DNA from: Podaxis mareebaensis
Taxonomy: Eukaryota > Basidiomycota > Agaricomycetes > Agaricales > Agaricaceae
Assembly: GCA_018524725.1 (NCBI GenBank)
Contig: JAEUWP010000360.1
Span: 372,001-436,000, forward strand
Direction: 5' to 3'
DNA: 64,000 nt
Of this stretch, positions 1 through 11,192 are shown in pieces. The notes beneath the pieces are model-generated. The model was not told where the DNA came from. It worked only from the letters and a program-made list of their open reading frames with translations, and ran no database searches. The position numbers and the translations under genes are program-made. The first letter of the stretch is position 1. Each line of letters starts with the position of its first letter.

Positions 1-2
1 GG

Positions 3-188
3 ACATCCATACCTGCGACAGCCACCTCTCTTCCCCCTTCATCCCACTCTCAGGCTCCTACCATCCCCACCCCCAAACCCACTCCAAGTTCGTCCGTATC
101 CTCATCTCAACCTACCCCGACTCCCTCTGCTCAGCCAGTACGGTCAGGTTGGCAAAAGTTCCAGGCAAAAAACAACAAACGAAGGTGA
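3..188 (+). CDS. 3' end of an unidentified gene
   Basis: An open frame enters from the left edge and stops at TGA 186-188. It reads as a Ser/Thr/Pro-rich tail ending in a basic stretch (GWQKFQAKNNKRR). Tails of this type close many fungal regulatory proteins, but nothing here identifies the family. The other two forward frames also stay open over much of this short stretch, so the frame choice rests on the Ser/Pro-rich composition and the basic end. It converges with the BET gene to the right. Confidence 0.5.
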   Translation, partial: TSIPATATSLPPSSHSQAPTIPTPKPTPSSSVSSSQPTPTPSAQPVRSGWQKFQAKNNKRR

Positions 189-717
189 AATAATCTCCTA
201 TTGTGAATAATGGCACGGCACGAGTTTTTTCTGTCCTTGCTGCGATTTCATCCTCTGTTGTGTATTCTTATTGTCATATGCCGCTCTCATCCTCTTCGAT
301 CTACACATAGGTAATTCTCGAAAAAGAGACAACGAAGAAGTTGATTAGGTCTTGGATTAAATCAGAAATTTCTCTCGACTAAGTAAATATGACTAACTAG
401 CTACAGTGGGAGAGAGGAGAATTGATCGAAACCGTTATGTAGGCTGAGTGTATGGTGTATAGGACTATTATAACAATGAAAGGAGGGGTCGATCACCATT
501 TCCCGCAAAGTAGCGGAAACAAGGGAGGGGTGATCACAAGAGTCAAGCAGGTGAAAGAGCCGCGAGGTATAACGTGCCGAGGACAAAAGAAAGCAAACAA
601 GGGAGCGATAAGAACAAGAGCGAGACGAAGGGTGTCGAGGCGTGAGGTCCATTGGATGAGAGAAGAATATACAGATCATAATAAACAAGTAACAAAGGAA
701 AACCGAGAACCCAAGAT
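189..717. other. Convergent 3' intergenic region
   Basis: This lies between the 3' end of the partial plus-strand gene and the stop codon of the minus-strand BET gene. It is AT-richer than the genes and should hold the 3' UTRs of both. The open frames in it have no recognisable domains. I see no other gene. Confidence 0.5.
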
Positions 718-3533
718 CTACTCCGAATCGCTGCCTGAACTATCCGAATCGCTGGAATCGGATGAGTGGTCGCTATCGACATTCCGGGTCGCTGGTGCTG
801 TTGCAGAGCCCAGAGGTTGGTCGAAAAGCGCCATGCGTTGTTCTAGTTGTCGGATCTTCTCTGCCTCGACATCTTCATCCATGCTCTTTCGTTTCAGCCC
901 GCCAGTACCGGTACCCTTGCCTGTCCGATTTCGCTTCGTAGGCTGAGCGCGCATGGGTCGAATCACAAAGTTGTAGAGTTTAGTGAGAACCGCCGCTGGC
1001 AGTGTGTCAATCTCTAGTTCAATTTCCTCTGTGCTCTGAAACGAAGCGCGTATAAGATTGTGGTTCGGCTAGTACGATAAAGCATATAGGACAGAGCACT
1101 CACATCGCGGATTTCGGGAACACCCTCGTGGATGATCTGGATGACCTTCTCAAGCTTTGTCCCATCGAGCTTGCTGATTGATTCGCTCAAGTCTTTCTTC
1201 TGCTCGAAGGTCAGCACGTCGTCGTCAGCAATAGGTTTCTTGTTCTTCTTCTTGCTCGGCTGAGGTTTGGGTTGTTTCGGGGGAGCTTTTGAAGTTGAGG
1301 CCACTGGTGCTTTCTCACGCCGTTCCTCTTTCTTCTTCTTCACAGGCTTGCTCTTGAGTGCAGATAACGTGTTCTGGAGCGCCTCCATTTGCTGCTCAAT
1401 CTCAGCGATTTGACCTGATCCACTTTGGTCAGTATATGCTATAATCAAAAATAGAGACCAAACTCACGTTGACGCGCCTCCTCATCCTCACTGTCCTCCT
1501 CATCCTCGCTATCACTAACATCATGGAGGGGCGGCAAGTTCTTCCATTTATCCTCGAATAGCCGTTGGAGCTCAGCGCCAGCGATCTGAACAGGAGTTCC
1601 GACAGGGTTGAAGGCGAAACAGTTTTTGATCATCAGTTTGAAGTCGGAATAGAAATCCTTTGCGGTAGGATATTCGCCGGCATCAAGTTTCTTGCGCATG
1701 GTGGACAGATCCATAGGCTTTTTCACGATCTTGGGATACAAAGGAAGGTCCATCTTCACCCAATCTAGTGGTCATTTGGTTACTATTTGGAATTGATAAA
1801 CGAAAGACATGGTACCTACCAACAGGCTCATAAAACGGATGCGCAACATTATAGTGTTGCTTTCGATGCAAGTCCGAAAGAATCTTGCTGCAGAACTTCA
1901 GTTGTTCAGCCGTACCATCATCTTTCACCCGCTTGCTCTTGCGGTTCTTCTTTGGCGCATCAGCATAGGGAAGGTCCTTGGGAGGGGGTGGGTGAATTTC
2001 GCGTTTTGGGCGGCCGACCGCTTCATTTTCGTTTCGCCGGATGACGGGGACTGTTGTGGAGAGACGGCGTGCTGGGGGAGCCTTCTGTTGTTTGGGAGGG
2101 GCTGTTACGGGTTGTGGGGGGGGAGGTGGCGGAGTGGCGGCCTTTTTGGGAGGGGGAGCGGGTTTTGTCTGGCAAAGCTCAACGGGCGAGAATGTTGTAT
2201 GCGCAAATTAACTCACCTCTAGCACAGGCACTGCGGGTGGCAGCTGCTTAATCTGCTTATCAAAGATCTCCTCGACACGTTTTCCCATAGCCGTGATCGC
2301 GTGGTCCGGGCCATTGAAAGCAACGCAGTTCTGGAAGATCAGGCGGACATCGGCGATAAATTCGTCCGCGTTGTGATAGCGAGGGTTCTCCGGGTTAGGG
2401 TCGGGTTTCTGAGGGTTGGAACTAGCGAGCTTGCGCTCAATGGTGGAAAAGTCCATCGGATGTTTGATGATTGAGGGGTAATGCGGAATGTTGAGCGCAA
2501 CAGGGTCGACTGGTCGTAGGAAAGGGGCGGCGTCTTTGAGTTTTTTCAGACTACGAATGGTTGATTGGCAGAAGCGCAGTTGGGCCGTTGTAAAGGTGGA
2601 AGGCCCAGTGGAGGAGGACGAATGGGGTGGCACAGATGAGGGGGGTAGGGAGGATGGTGGAGCCGCGGCAGTTGCGGCGCTGGAGGGGGGTACGGGACTT
2701 GGGGCAGCGGAGGCTGGAGGTGGGGTTGCGGACTTCAGAAGGACAAATAAAAACAGGGAATCAGCACGCCCGTTACGGCGCACAGAAGATACGGAGGCAC
2801 TTACGTTTAAGTGTGTGAAAGATGCCTTATCCGCGTCTGAATGCATCCTAGCTCGCTTCGCTGGCGGCGGTTTGTGTTCATCATCATCTGGTTGCGAAAG
2901 CGGACGAGGTGTGGATGCACCGCTAGTATCGATACGTCCCACCGACGCATCAGCAGCGGCGGGTGAGGTAGGAGGATGAGGGTCACCATCCTCCATGTGA
3001 ACGTCAGCGTCGTGGTGAACACCGTTTGGTATCGTTCCCTGCTCTGCCATCTTCACGTCTTCGAGTAGTTCGCCGGTTTGGGGAGGTGGTGTTCCGTTGG
3101 GCGCATGAATGGGAATCGCAGCTATATATGGTCCCAGAAATTTTTAATGAGACAAAGCGGGCATAGAAGGAAAAAGAAACGATGAACCTGGATCTACCGG
3201 AGTACCGATCTGGGGGACTGTAGACACGTCGTCAATTGCGGTCACTGCAGGTTTGTTATCTACGGGTGCGATAGACTTGATGGGCATGGGCTCATGGCGA
3301 ACATCGCTTTCCTGCTCTTGGTACTCAATATCGATTTTAACATCGGGCACGGCAGCATTAGAGACAGGGGTGGCGGGGGAGTCTGCTGCGGGAGAACTTG
3401 GGTGTCGCTTAAGATCGCCGTTGAGCTTTGTGATGCCGTTTGCATTGCCGTTGGGAGTGTGGTCGACGTCAGAAACGACGGGGGCAGTGATTGGGTCAGT
3501 GTGACCAGAATCTACGGAATGCTCATGGTTCAT
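718..3533 (-). CDS. BET-family double bromodomain protein (Bdf1/BRD type)
   Basis: Chromatin reader expected to bind acetylated histone tails in the nucleus and support transcription. The order of parts is a Ser/Pro-rich N-terminus from ATG 3533, bromodomain 1 (about 2560-2230, with acetyl-lysine pocket NCVAFNGPDH), bromodomain 2 (about 1910-1520, with NCFAFNPVG and the PMDLSTM helix), a Lys-rich linker, an ET (NET) domain (about 1210-950: FEQKKDLSESISKL ... EIELEIDTLP), and a Ser/Asp/Glu tail ending SSGSDSE at TAG 718-720. Two bromodomains plus an ET domain define the BET family, as in yeast Bdf1/Bdf2. Several short introns interrupt it; one with clear signals lies at about 1038-1103 within the ET domain. 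Start: the first ATG of a 5' exon that splices near 3190 into the exon carrying bromodomain 1. Confidence 0.92.
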
Positions 3534-3753
3534 AATTGGAACGTGACAGTCACGGTGTGACAGAGGGAGGGCAAGGGAAGATTTTTGGGGAGTTAGGGGG
3601 ATCGGAGGTGGCTAGGTCTTTATAGTCCTCGAAATTTAAGGTTCAGATCTCCCGCGCAGGGGCCACCCTCTTTCAACAACACTCCCTCTTGCATCTCCGT
3701 CCAGCCTCACATCGCTCTCTATATCCTCCTGCGCTGCCTATCTCCTCTACCAG

Positions 3754-6438
3754 CTACTGTTCGTCCTTGTCTTCCTCCACAGGCTCGTCAGCGAACACGG
3801 GCTTGGGCTGGTTCGCTTTCCAGGCTGCAATAAGGTTTCGGAGAAAACCGCCACGTCAGTCAACATCACGTAAACATGCGCAAATGTTGAAAATTGTCTC
3901 GGCACGTGAACACAGATCGGCTGCCGAGGTCGGGGAGCCCGACAACAGCGCCTGCGAGACCTCGACTGGATAAGAAAATCTCACCTTTAGTCCATAATGG
4001 ATCTTGTTCTGCCTTGTCCGCATACTTGAGTAGCGCTTCCCGTGGCTGCAATAAATAAATGCATCAGTATCAGACCAGATGTGTGAGAAGGCAACCGCCT
4101 CAAGTGCCATCAGGAGATGGGAAACCTGATCTGGGCGCTGCAGTGATTGCAAAAGGATAACAAATGTCAAGAGGGGCTACACCAAGCTTGATACCCATGA
4201 TGGTGTCATGCCACAAGTATAGGGCGCGAGGCCAGCGAGTCTCAAAGAAGTTATCATCAAGAACAAAAGTGGTGATCCATCCCCGGAGAAAGGAGAAGCG
4301 AAAGATTATAGGCGGCAAAGGGGGGTCACTATGACAGCAAGCACTCACATCTTCGTCCCGCGTTGTATCCCTGACCAAATTCTGCACAACGTGTTGGGTA
4401 GCACTCGCACCCACTCGTCCTCCCTTTCCAGGCCCTGTGACTGGAAGCTCAGGCCTCCTGCTCTTCCTCGGATCCATCCTATCTTTTTCACGTTTACGTT
4501 TCGTCCCTCGGCCTGGATCCATGTCGCGGAACATGGGGAGTGCATGTGGAGTGATAATGTGTGGAGCAGTCACCGCATCAGACATGTCTTCCACAGTGAC
4601 CTTCCTGGGCGGTCCCTTATTGAGGAGGAGCTTGGCGCCATTGAGCGACGTTTCTGGCGAGTACAGCACACATATCTCGCCGTTTGAGAGGCCTGTGACA
4701 ATCTGCGCGTCGTGAGTAAGTGACAACAGGTAACAACCAACAGAGAAGCCCGTCACGTGCTCACCTGATTGATCTTGGAATGCCAGAATACTCTGACTGG
4801 CGTTGCGCTAACCTCGAGAGTCTTGACGACTTCCAGGCTGTCTTTCTGTAGAAATAAGAGCCTGCCATGTCCGCCCTTGGTCGTGGCACCTGCCCCTGTA
4901 ATAACGTACTTGTCATTGGGGCTAAAGACTGCGTTTGTATTAGGGTACAGAGTCGGCGTCTCGTTGCGCACCGCAAGGGGCTTCTTGAATGCTCGCAGAT
5001 CCCAGACTGACCGAAGATTCCGTTAGCGCCCATACGCCTTCGCCCATAGAAACGTGCACACACTTTTTACGGTATCATCGCCTCCTCTTGTAAGCACCGT
5101 CCTCCCATCAATAGAAAAGACGAGCGAGCCTGTCTCAGAGTTCTTCGTATGCGCGCCTTCGATCGTCATATTCGGCCGCGCAAAATTGGAGTTGGACTGC
5201 CACATATGCAAGGCTCCATCAAGACAAGCTTTACAGTAATGGAGGTGAGTCGAAGTACGGGATTATACAATTCCGAGCGCGCAACAACGTACCTCCGCCA
5301 ATGATTCCGCCATCAGGAGAATACCCACAAGCTAACACCTTCGTCCGTGCTCCTCGCTCCTTAGATTTCACCACGATTACCGACTTCTGTTTACGTTTAT
5401 TCTCGACATCCCATATCCTGTGATAGATGAACACTTGCACATGGTTTCCAAAAGAGCAGAAGTACACACCGTATTGTTGAATCGGCGGACGAAGTGATGA
5501 AAGTCTGGCCGTCCTTTGGGTGCCATGCGCAGGAGGTAAGCTCGCTGACATGCCCGCTGGAGCAAGACCATGAGTCCAGATTCATTAAGATGGAGCCAAC
5601 AACACTTACGATGTGTTCTTCATATCCCGAATGTAAGGATCCCCCTTGATGTAGGTAGCTCTAAGAATAAATGAGCACTGGACGACCGGCAGCTAGCTTC
5701 AAAAGTATACGTACTCCTCCTCTCCGTCCCTGTCAAATAATTTCGCTTGTATTGTTCCAGAAATGCACAGGAACCGTTGTCCATCATTCGAAAACTTCAG
5801 GTCATGTATCTGGATGCCAGGTGTCAATTAATATCACTCGAATCATGCAAAACATAAAATACACACATGATAAGAACCTGCCGGTTCCCAACTCTTGAAC
5901 GGCTTACAACGCATGTCCATGCCACCGAAGTCCCAGAGCTTACAATCATAATCATGCGAGCCTGATACAATTCGCGCGCCAGAAGGATCCAAAGCAAGTG
6001 CCGAGACCACCTTCGTATGGTCTTTGAGCACAATCTCGTGCGTAATAGGAAACTCGGGCACATCGTCGTCTTCCAAGTCCGAGGGGTCATATTCCGGTTC
6101 TTCCAGGGCATCCGAACCTTCCTCGGTTTTCGGTGGCGGCGGAGGTCCGACTTCGTCCTCTGAGCCGTCATCCGTCGAAGGGACTGGGGGTTTAACAGTC
6201 GTTTGCGGTCGTGAAGGACCTGCTACAGGCTGCTTCGGTGCAGGACTGTCCTCCTTGATTTCAGGGGTTCTGGTCTGTGTTGCTCATGAATACGCGCAAG
6301 AATACTAAAACAGAAACCAAAACCACACACCTCCTCCCGTTTGTTCTTGTCAAATCGATGTGGGTCCAGCTGCCTCTTCTTAGGCGCTTTCCCAAAGCCA
6401 GAAATACCCATAGCTGCAAAAACATCCATGTCCGACAT
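3754..6438 (-). CDS. WDR70-like WD40 repeat protein
   Basis: Homologue of WDR70 (gastrulation-defective 1). In fission yeast and human cells WDR70 works with DDB1-CUL4 ligase in histone H2B ubiquitylation and DNA-end resection. The N-terminus from ATG 6438 (MSDMDVFAAMGISGFGK) is followed by a Lys/Arg patch and a long acidic stretch. Then comes the family signature PITHEIVLKDHTKVVSALA with SGSHDYDCKLWDFGGMD, and further WD repeats, each broken by small introns. The C-terminal tail has the WDR70-specific block IITPHALPMFRDMDP and GPGKGGRVGA, then AAWKANQPKPVF and an acidic end at TAG 3754-3756. This tail separates it from generic WD40 proteins. It is divergent from the small plus-strand gene at 6659 (220 bp between). 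Confidence 0.92.
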
Positions 6439-6658
6439 TTCGAATTCCAGAGGGTGAGACCAGTAGAAATACAACGCAATTAAGCGCAGCTTGCAAGTGA
6501 TGCACACAACACCCAAAAGCAGAAGAATGCTGCTAAGTATTGATTAGCTAATACACTATAAACTGACGATTAATTAGCTGTCCTGCTCCCCTTTACAACC
6601 ACCTCCCCAGCCCTCTCCCTCCGCCCTTTTTCCTTGCTGGCGAGTCCCAGCCTTCGTC

Positions 6659-7235
6659 ATGCTCAAACGGCAGCGCGCATCCTCCCCGATCCCTTCGTCG
6701 TCCATCACACCACAAGATACGTCCGCAGAGGACATCATTCACATTCGTGATTTGAAACGCAGACGCGTTGCACCGCCATCACTCGACGGCCAAACAAGGG
6801 GATGGACTACCTCAGGCTCCAACTCTGCTGACGAAAATGAGGAAGAGTATGCTGATAGCGACGGGCAGGAAGAAAGGAACGAGGCTGCACAGTCATCAAA
6901 TGCGGAGTATGCGGCAGTCAACAGCGTGCTGAAGGAAATCCATATTCTCCACAAACATCGACATTTATTTTCATCATCACTTCCCCCTCAAAGTGCTCCG
7001 GACGAATTTCCCCTGCATTTTCCTGCCGACAAAAACCGAATAGTATCCCCACCAGAGGTCCAGATATTGTCCGACGAATCGGCTCGCGTGTACGAACATT
7101 ACGAAGGTACAAACAGGCAAGTTTATGTCTTCCCTTTGGACTCTTGAGATAACAATAATATAACACTTTGACAGATCTCTGGCCTCTGCCTTCCTATCGC
7201 GACGACAACACAATCCCGGCCAGCCACAAACCTGA
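6659..7235 (+). CDS. Small acidic protein of unknown function
   Basis: Predicted product of 172 residues in two exons (6659-7116 and 7175-7235). The N-terminus is Ser/Pro-rich with a basic patch (DLKRRRVAPP), a possible nuclear localisation signal. A Glu/Asp/Ser-rich centre follows, then a more conserved-looking C-terminus (VYEHYEGTNRSLASAFLSRR). The splice used here starts with GC rather than GT (AG|GCAAGT), which is the best 5' match and gives a sensible C-terminus. A GT site a few bases earlier would lead to a hydrophobic tail ending near 7407, which looks like read-through into the 3' UTR. I do not recognise the family. It is divergent from WDR70. Confidence 0.7.
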
Positions 7236-7533
7236 AAATCACCTCCATCCTTCCATCCTCATGCTTTCCATGCCTCGAATTCTCTTGCTCTGCCTCACGT
7301 CTTGTTCATTCCCCTTATCTCATATTTGCACTGGCTATCTATTCTGCATTCCTGTATTTGTAGACATTACATTAATGGTTTCCTTTCACGCAGGTATTGT
7401 GCCGTAATTGCGTTATAATCGTATCCGTCGCCTCAAATGAACGATCATGTGGACTCGCCTCACCCCAAGATGGACGCGCAGTCGGGTGCTGTCCACAGAA
7501 TTCCAAGGGACGTACAAGGGCCGATGGCACACC

Positions 7534-8241
7534 TCAAAGAAGCTTAGACACCTGTGTCAGCTCCAGGTCAATGTCACGATCGAGCGCTTTGGAAAGCTCC
7601 TCATTTAGAAGATCGCCCATTGCACGGCCATCCCGGGAGTAGAACCAATCGTCTCTCGTCTCGCAGTAATCATAGCGCTTTGGACCGCTGATTAATAAGT
7701 GATCACTAAGAATTGCGAACGCCGGTTAAAAATGTCATGCACACCTGAACGGGGATGAAAGCCATATTTGCTTGTTTGGAGGTTGCTTGTTAATCACATA
7801 TGTCCCCTTGTCGCCCAGTTTAAGGGTAAGAACACCACTCTAGCACCAGCAAATCAGCGTACAGATAAACCAAACGATGGTCGGAGGGGACATACGTGAT
7901 ACTCTACTTCGTAATTCGGATCTCCAACTTCATCCAGAAGGTTCTCTAGGGACTCCAGTAACGAGTCCATGGTCGACTCCGAAAGTGCATGATACCGTTC
8001 TATGGACAGGTCACTAAGCATAGCGCAAGAACTTCAGTCAAGCTGGCAGTTGCCTTTACAAATTGTCTGACCTCACGTTAACCTGGGGTGGTGGTGTTGC
8101 GTACCACCGTTGGTGTCGTTGCGCCGCAACAGGTATGACGACATGCGAATGCATAACAGAATGTAGACATCTTCTTGAAAATGTTGCCCTAGAGAATGCG
8201 AGAGAACGGCGAGTAGCTTGTCGAATGGCAGAGGAGAACAT
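7534..8241 (-). CDS. YFH1: Frataxin (mitochondrial Fe-S assembly factor)
   Basis: Mitochondrial matrix protein that stimulates the cysteine desulfurase complex in iron-sulfur cluster assembly. The first exon from ATG 8241 encodes a basic, Ser/Arg-rich presequence ([20 protein letters not shown]). The mature part has the acidic helix 1 ([20 protein letters not shown], then [10 protein letters not shown]), the beta-sheet core ([20 protein letters not shown]), the family signature [17 protein letters not shown], and the last helix ([15 protein letters not shown]). The stop is at 7534-7536. Introns fall after VNV(S), after EVEYH and after SPFS. An upstream in-frame TTG exists, but ATG 8241 directly opens a good targeting peptide. 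A rhodanese gene lies upstream on the same strand, 222 bp away. Confidence 0.95.
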
Positions 8242-8304
8242 GACGCGAAGGTCAGAGTGCAAACAAGGACCATCATCGGGCTAACCGCGTCAAGGTAATA
8301 CGAG

Positions 8305-8317
8305 TTTAGGGTTAGGG
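8305..8317 (+). promoter_or_regulatory. TTAGGG-type (telobox-like) motif upstream of frataxin
   Basis: TTTAGGGTTAGGG lies 64-76 bp before the frataxin ATG. Tandem TTAGGG is the fungal telomere unit. Short internal copies in promoters can bind Tbf1/Teb1-type factors in yeasts. Whether such a factor acts here is inference. Confidence 0.35.
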
Positions 8318-8463
8318 TCTATATGGGGTTTGCATCATCGCCCTCGGTATCGACGCAATACAACCTAGCTCTCAGGTCGTTACACAAAAAACATTATAAA
8401 AGGATACGTAGTGTCTCTGGAGGTGTAGCAAGTAAACTGCCAACAAGTATCACTATCTGTGCC

Positions 8464-9149
8464 CTATGCAGAAGGTTTCTGAAGATTTTGCTTTTCCACC
8501 CACTCGAGCCACGAACCCTTGTAGTTCAGAATACTGTAGATGGAAATTGTATATGAACAATAAGTTGCCTGATGAGGCATAGATACTCACTTTCTGAAGC
8601 CGTTACGCTTGGCAACATCGCAAGCCGAAGTACTCCTCATGCCACTACGACAATAGAAGACCAACCGTTGGTCCTTCTTCGGCTTTTCGTACCCATGCTT
8701 CTCCCTAAAGGCCTCTGGAGTTAGGTGCAATGAATCCGCCAGTACAGTCAGAGGAAGGTTAACAGCTGATGGAATCATTCCTTGCATGACTTCATCTGGT
8801 TCCCGAACGTCAATGAGATAAGTGTCCTAACAAGTGTTAGATCTTATAAGCTCATACACAAGATAACCAACAGACTCACGGGAGTTGGGGATTCGGTAAT
8901 GGGAAGAAGCTCTTCATAGTTCAAGATTTTCGCGTCCCAATCCCTCTGCAAATCATCTTGCCTTTCCAAAGCTTCCTTCTTTTTGATTTGCTCCGGTGTT
9001 AAAGGTGGTTTGGTCGACGAAGGCGCTTGGGAGGAATTGAAACGGACGAAATGTGCCGTAGGAGACCAAGCCGTGGCCCTAACAGCAATGTTACGCTGCG
9101 CAGCGAGACGAATGCTGCGTCCAATAGTATTACGGGCAATGCTGGCCAT
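8464..9149 (-). CDS. Mitochondrial single-domain rhodanese (sulfurtransferase)
   Basis: Thiosulfate sulfurtransferase-type protein. ATG 9149 opens a basic presequence (MASIARNTIGRSIRLAAQRN), pointing to mitochondria. A charged linker follows (PEQIKKKEALERQDD). The rhodanese domain then has YLIDVREPDEV, the substrate region GMIPSAVNLPL, and the active loop VFYCRSGMRST with the nucleophilic Cys and CxxGxR geometry. The last exon ends NYKGSWLEWVEKQNLQKPSA, typical of the family, at TAG 8464-8466. Introns lie near 8825-8880 and 8535-8590. It sits upstream of frataxin on the same strand, so two mitochondrial sulfur/Fe-S genes are neighbours. The upstream in-frame TTG at 9176 is not needed. Confidence 0.9.
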
Positions 9150-9803
9150 AGCGAACACAATATATGGAATAGACAAGGAAGTACTGGTGGATGAGCTCAG
9201 CTGGAAATATGAAATGAATGGATCACGACAGGATCACCTCAGTGATCACGCGATGATGACAATTTCTCGGATTTCTTTCGGATACAGTTCCTGGGGTCTC
9301 TCACCGAGTGTGGCACAAATGCCGCGCAACTCTTGTATACGCAAACACCAAGCACCCCTACTCCAACATCCTCCTACTCTCCCTAGGCTCCACTGTCTGG
9401 CAGGGCTATCCGTTACACTGCTTAGCCCCCCTATCCGGTACACAAGCGACTCCTCCGCCCGCAAGTCTCAAAAAATAAACAGCTCAATATTAACCAATGC
9501 TCACAAATAGTCACTACCCCTGCGACGAAACATATCCATCCTAATCCTACCCAAGGCATCACTGGTATTCTACCCCAGTTACTATCTCTTGCCTATCGTG
9601 CACCTTCTCAGCGAAAAGGACACTCTGTCTACAAACTGCTGAGTCAACCTAAACGGGGTTAGCAGCTGAGGGGACCGACAACATTGACCATTGGGCTTAC
9701 CCTCCTGACGCATCTCCTTGCTTGATATCGGATTCGCCCTCTATTCTGGTCCCCTGCCCTGCAACAAGCGCTTTTTCGGACTTGCGGTCAAAGGTTACGG
9801 GGC

Positions 9804-9816
9804 AAAAAACTTTTTG
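9804..9816 (-). promoter_or_regulatory. A5GT5 box 1, CTR promoter
   Basis: The plus strand reads AAAAAACTTTTTG; the minus strand reads CAAAAAGTTTTTT. It lies about 260 bp before the CTR ATG. The same word occurs before both BIM1-like genes. It is a candidate copper-responsive element by association only. Confidence 0.5.
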
Positions 9817-9943
9817 TCGACCCTCAGGGAATGTCACACATCCCCTCGGCTCTAGCGTGTACGACCAGAATTTCCCGTGAGATCCTGGTGACAGCGAACT
9901 TCCATATGGCCCGTACTGAAACCTACAAGCCTTGCGCTTCCGT

Positions 9944-9959
9944 AAAAAGCAAGTTTTTG
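9944..9959 (+). promoter_or_regulatory. Split A5GT5-like box 2, CTR promoter
   Basis: AAAAAGCAAGTTTTTG, a gapped relative of the A5GT5 box, about 115 bp before the CTR start codon. This is weaker evidence than box 1. Confidence 0.3.
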
Positions 9960-10074
9960 GTCATTTGGTCCGGAAGCGGCGCTTCCCGGCGCCGACCTAC
10001 ACGCTTCTCTAGGCCATATACTGTTGCGAAAGACATAGCGACTGATACTTGTTCTCATCCCTTTTCCATCCAAC

Positions 10075-10720
10075 ATGGATCACAACAGCTCCAGCAGCGA
10101 TGGCGCAATGATGACCATGATGACCCCCTTTCTACATATGTACGGCGGGGACTTCCTTTTCTTCAAAGCCTGGCAGCCTACCTCTGGAGGAGCCATAGCA
10201 GGCGCTTGCGTTGGGCTTTTCTTGTTCGCGATATTTGAGAGATGGATTAACGCCCTATCGGGTGTGTTTGAGGCGCGCTGGAAGCAGAGGTACTTGCTTC
10301 AGACCCGTGCTTGGTTATTTGTGATGACATAGATAACTCTTTTCTCTCAGGACCTTGCAAACTAAATCGTCCACCCAGCCCTTGTTGGAGAAGACGCCAC
10401 ACCACTCAGCTACTCCCTCCTCAGAAACCTCACCGGTCAAGAAACAAAAATCCCTCCCACCGCGCACCATCCCTCCATTCATCGCTACCATCGATATCCC
10501 GCGGGGAATGATGTATGGTTTCCAGAGACTCTTGGGATTCATCCTGATGTTGGCTGTCATGTATGCGCGTTTCCGATTCATCATTGATTGTGTGCAATCC
10601 TTAATTGACCCTTCCAGGACATTTCACGCGGGGTACATTATATCAATTCTCGTGGGGCTGGCGCTGGGAGAAATTATCTTTGGACGATTCAATATAGGAG
10701 CTACGAAATCCGGTCACTAA
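10075..10720 (+). CDS. CTR-family copper transporter
   Basis: High-affinity Cu(I) importer of the CTR family; 175 residues after splicing. Exons are 10075-10289, 10351-10560 and 10618-10720. The N-terminus is Met-rich (GAMMTMMTPFLHM), as expected for extracellular copper capture. TM1 is GGAIAGACVGLFLFAIFERW. A hydrophilic cytosolic loop follows. TM2 carries the selectivity motif MxxxM (MLAVM), and TM3 carries GxxxG (ISILVGLALGEIIFG). The second intron (57 nt) has no stop and keeps the frame, so a naive ORF adds 19 residues between TM2 and TM3. Removing it restores the family pattern MLAVMTFHAGYI. Two BIM1-like copper proteins follow on the same strand. Confidence 0.93.
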
Positions 10721-11192
10721 AACAGCATACTAAATGTAACATCACATTTCCTAGTTCACACTTCCAATCGAACTTGTTAACGGACACCCGCAACACATTG
10801 AGAGCAGTTGGTTGGATCAACGGCAAGTAAGCGATTATCCTGGTGCCTGTCACAGACCTCGATATGGAGAGCTAACGGCTGGGCTTGGCAAAATGACAGT
10901 GACGGTTAGATGGAGCCGTGAGCTTGGCATTTGTCCAATCTGGAGCTCTTCTTCATGAATGATCCAGGTACATAACACCCTCTCGTCATACAGTTAGGCG
11001 AAACGAAAAAGTTTTTTGTGCATTTCCTTGCTTTTTTTCCGAACTTCTGCAATACCCATGTGTCAAGCTTGAGTTTACCAACGCCAAGCCACTTCGCAGT
11101 ATAAAGATCCAGGATTCTTCAGTGCCAGTCACCAGAATCCCTCCGTCCGACGAGGATCCCTCAATTAAAGCTACTTATCACCTGCTTTTACA
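10721..11192 (+). promoter_or_regulatory. Intergenic region: CTR 3' end / first BIM1-like promoter
   Basis: 472 bp between two plus-strand genes. It holds the CTR 3' UTR, the A5GT5 box at 11006-11018 and a TATA-like TATAAAG at 11100-11106, about 90 bp before the ATG at 11193. There is no other gene. Confidence 0.6.
11006..11018 (+). promoter_or_regulatory. A5GT5 box, first BIM1-like promoter
   Basis: AAAAAGTTTTTTG, 175 bp before the ATG and about 80 bp before the TATA-like site. It matches the minus-strand form in the CTR promoter over 12 bases. Confidence 0.5.

Larger units (their letters stand above)
9150..10074. promoter_or_regulatory. Divergent promoter region: rhodanese / CTR
   Basis: 925 bp between the rhodanese start (minus) and the CTR start (plus). 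No credible gene is in it. The right third carries one AAAAACTTTTT palindrome (9804-9816) and a gapped version, AAAAAGCAAGTTTTT (9944-9958). The two tandem BIM1-like genes downstream carry the same box. Confidence 0.6.

Noticed and set aside
2488..2979. 163-codon plus-strand frame
   Set aside because: Antisense shadow of the BET bromodomain exon; low-complexity Gly/Glu composition mirrors Pro/Ser codons.
7168..7407. Hydrophobic 79-codon frame as a membrane protein
   Set aside because: No ATG at its 5' end and better explained as the 3' UTR of the small acidic gene.
8242..8262. Longer frataxin N-terminus from a TTG codon
   Set aside because: ATG at 8241 directly begins a good mitochondrial leader; a TTG start in a fungus is not needed.
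9150..9176. Longer rhodanese N-terminus from TTG 9176
   Set aside because: Same reason; ATG 9149 opens the basic presequence.
10355..10720. CTR as an ORF reading through 10561-10617
   Set aside because: The 57-nt segment has GT...AG ends and breaks the conserved TM2-TM3 spacing, so it is an intron.
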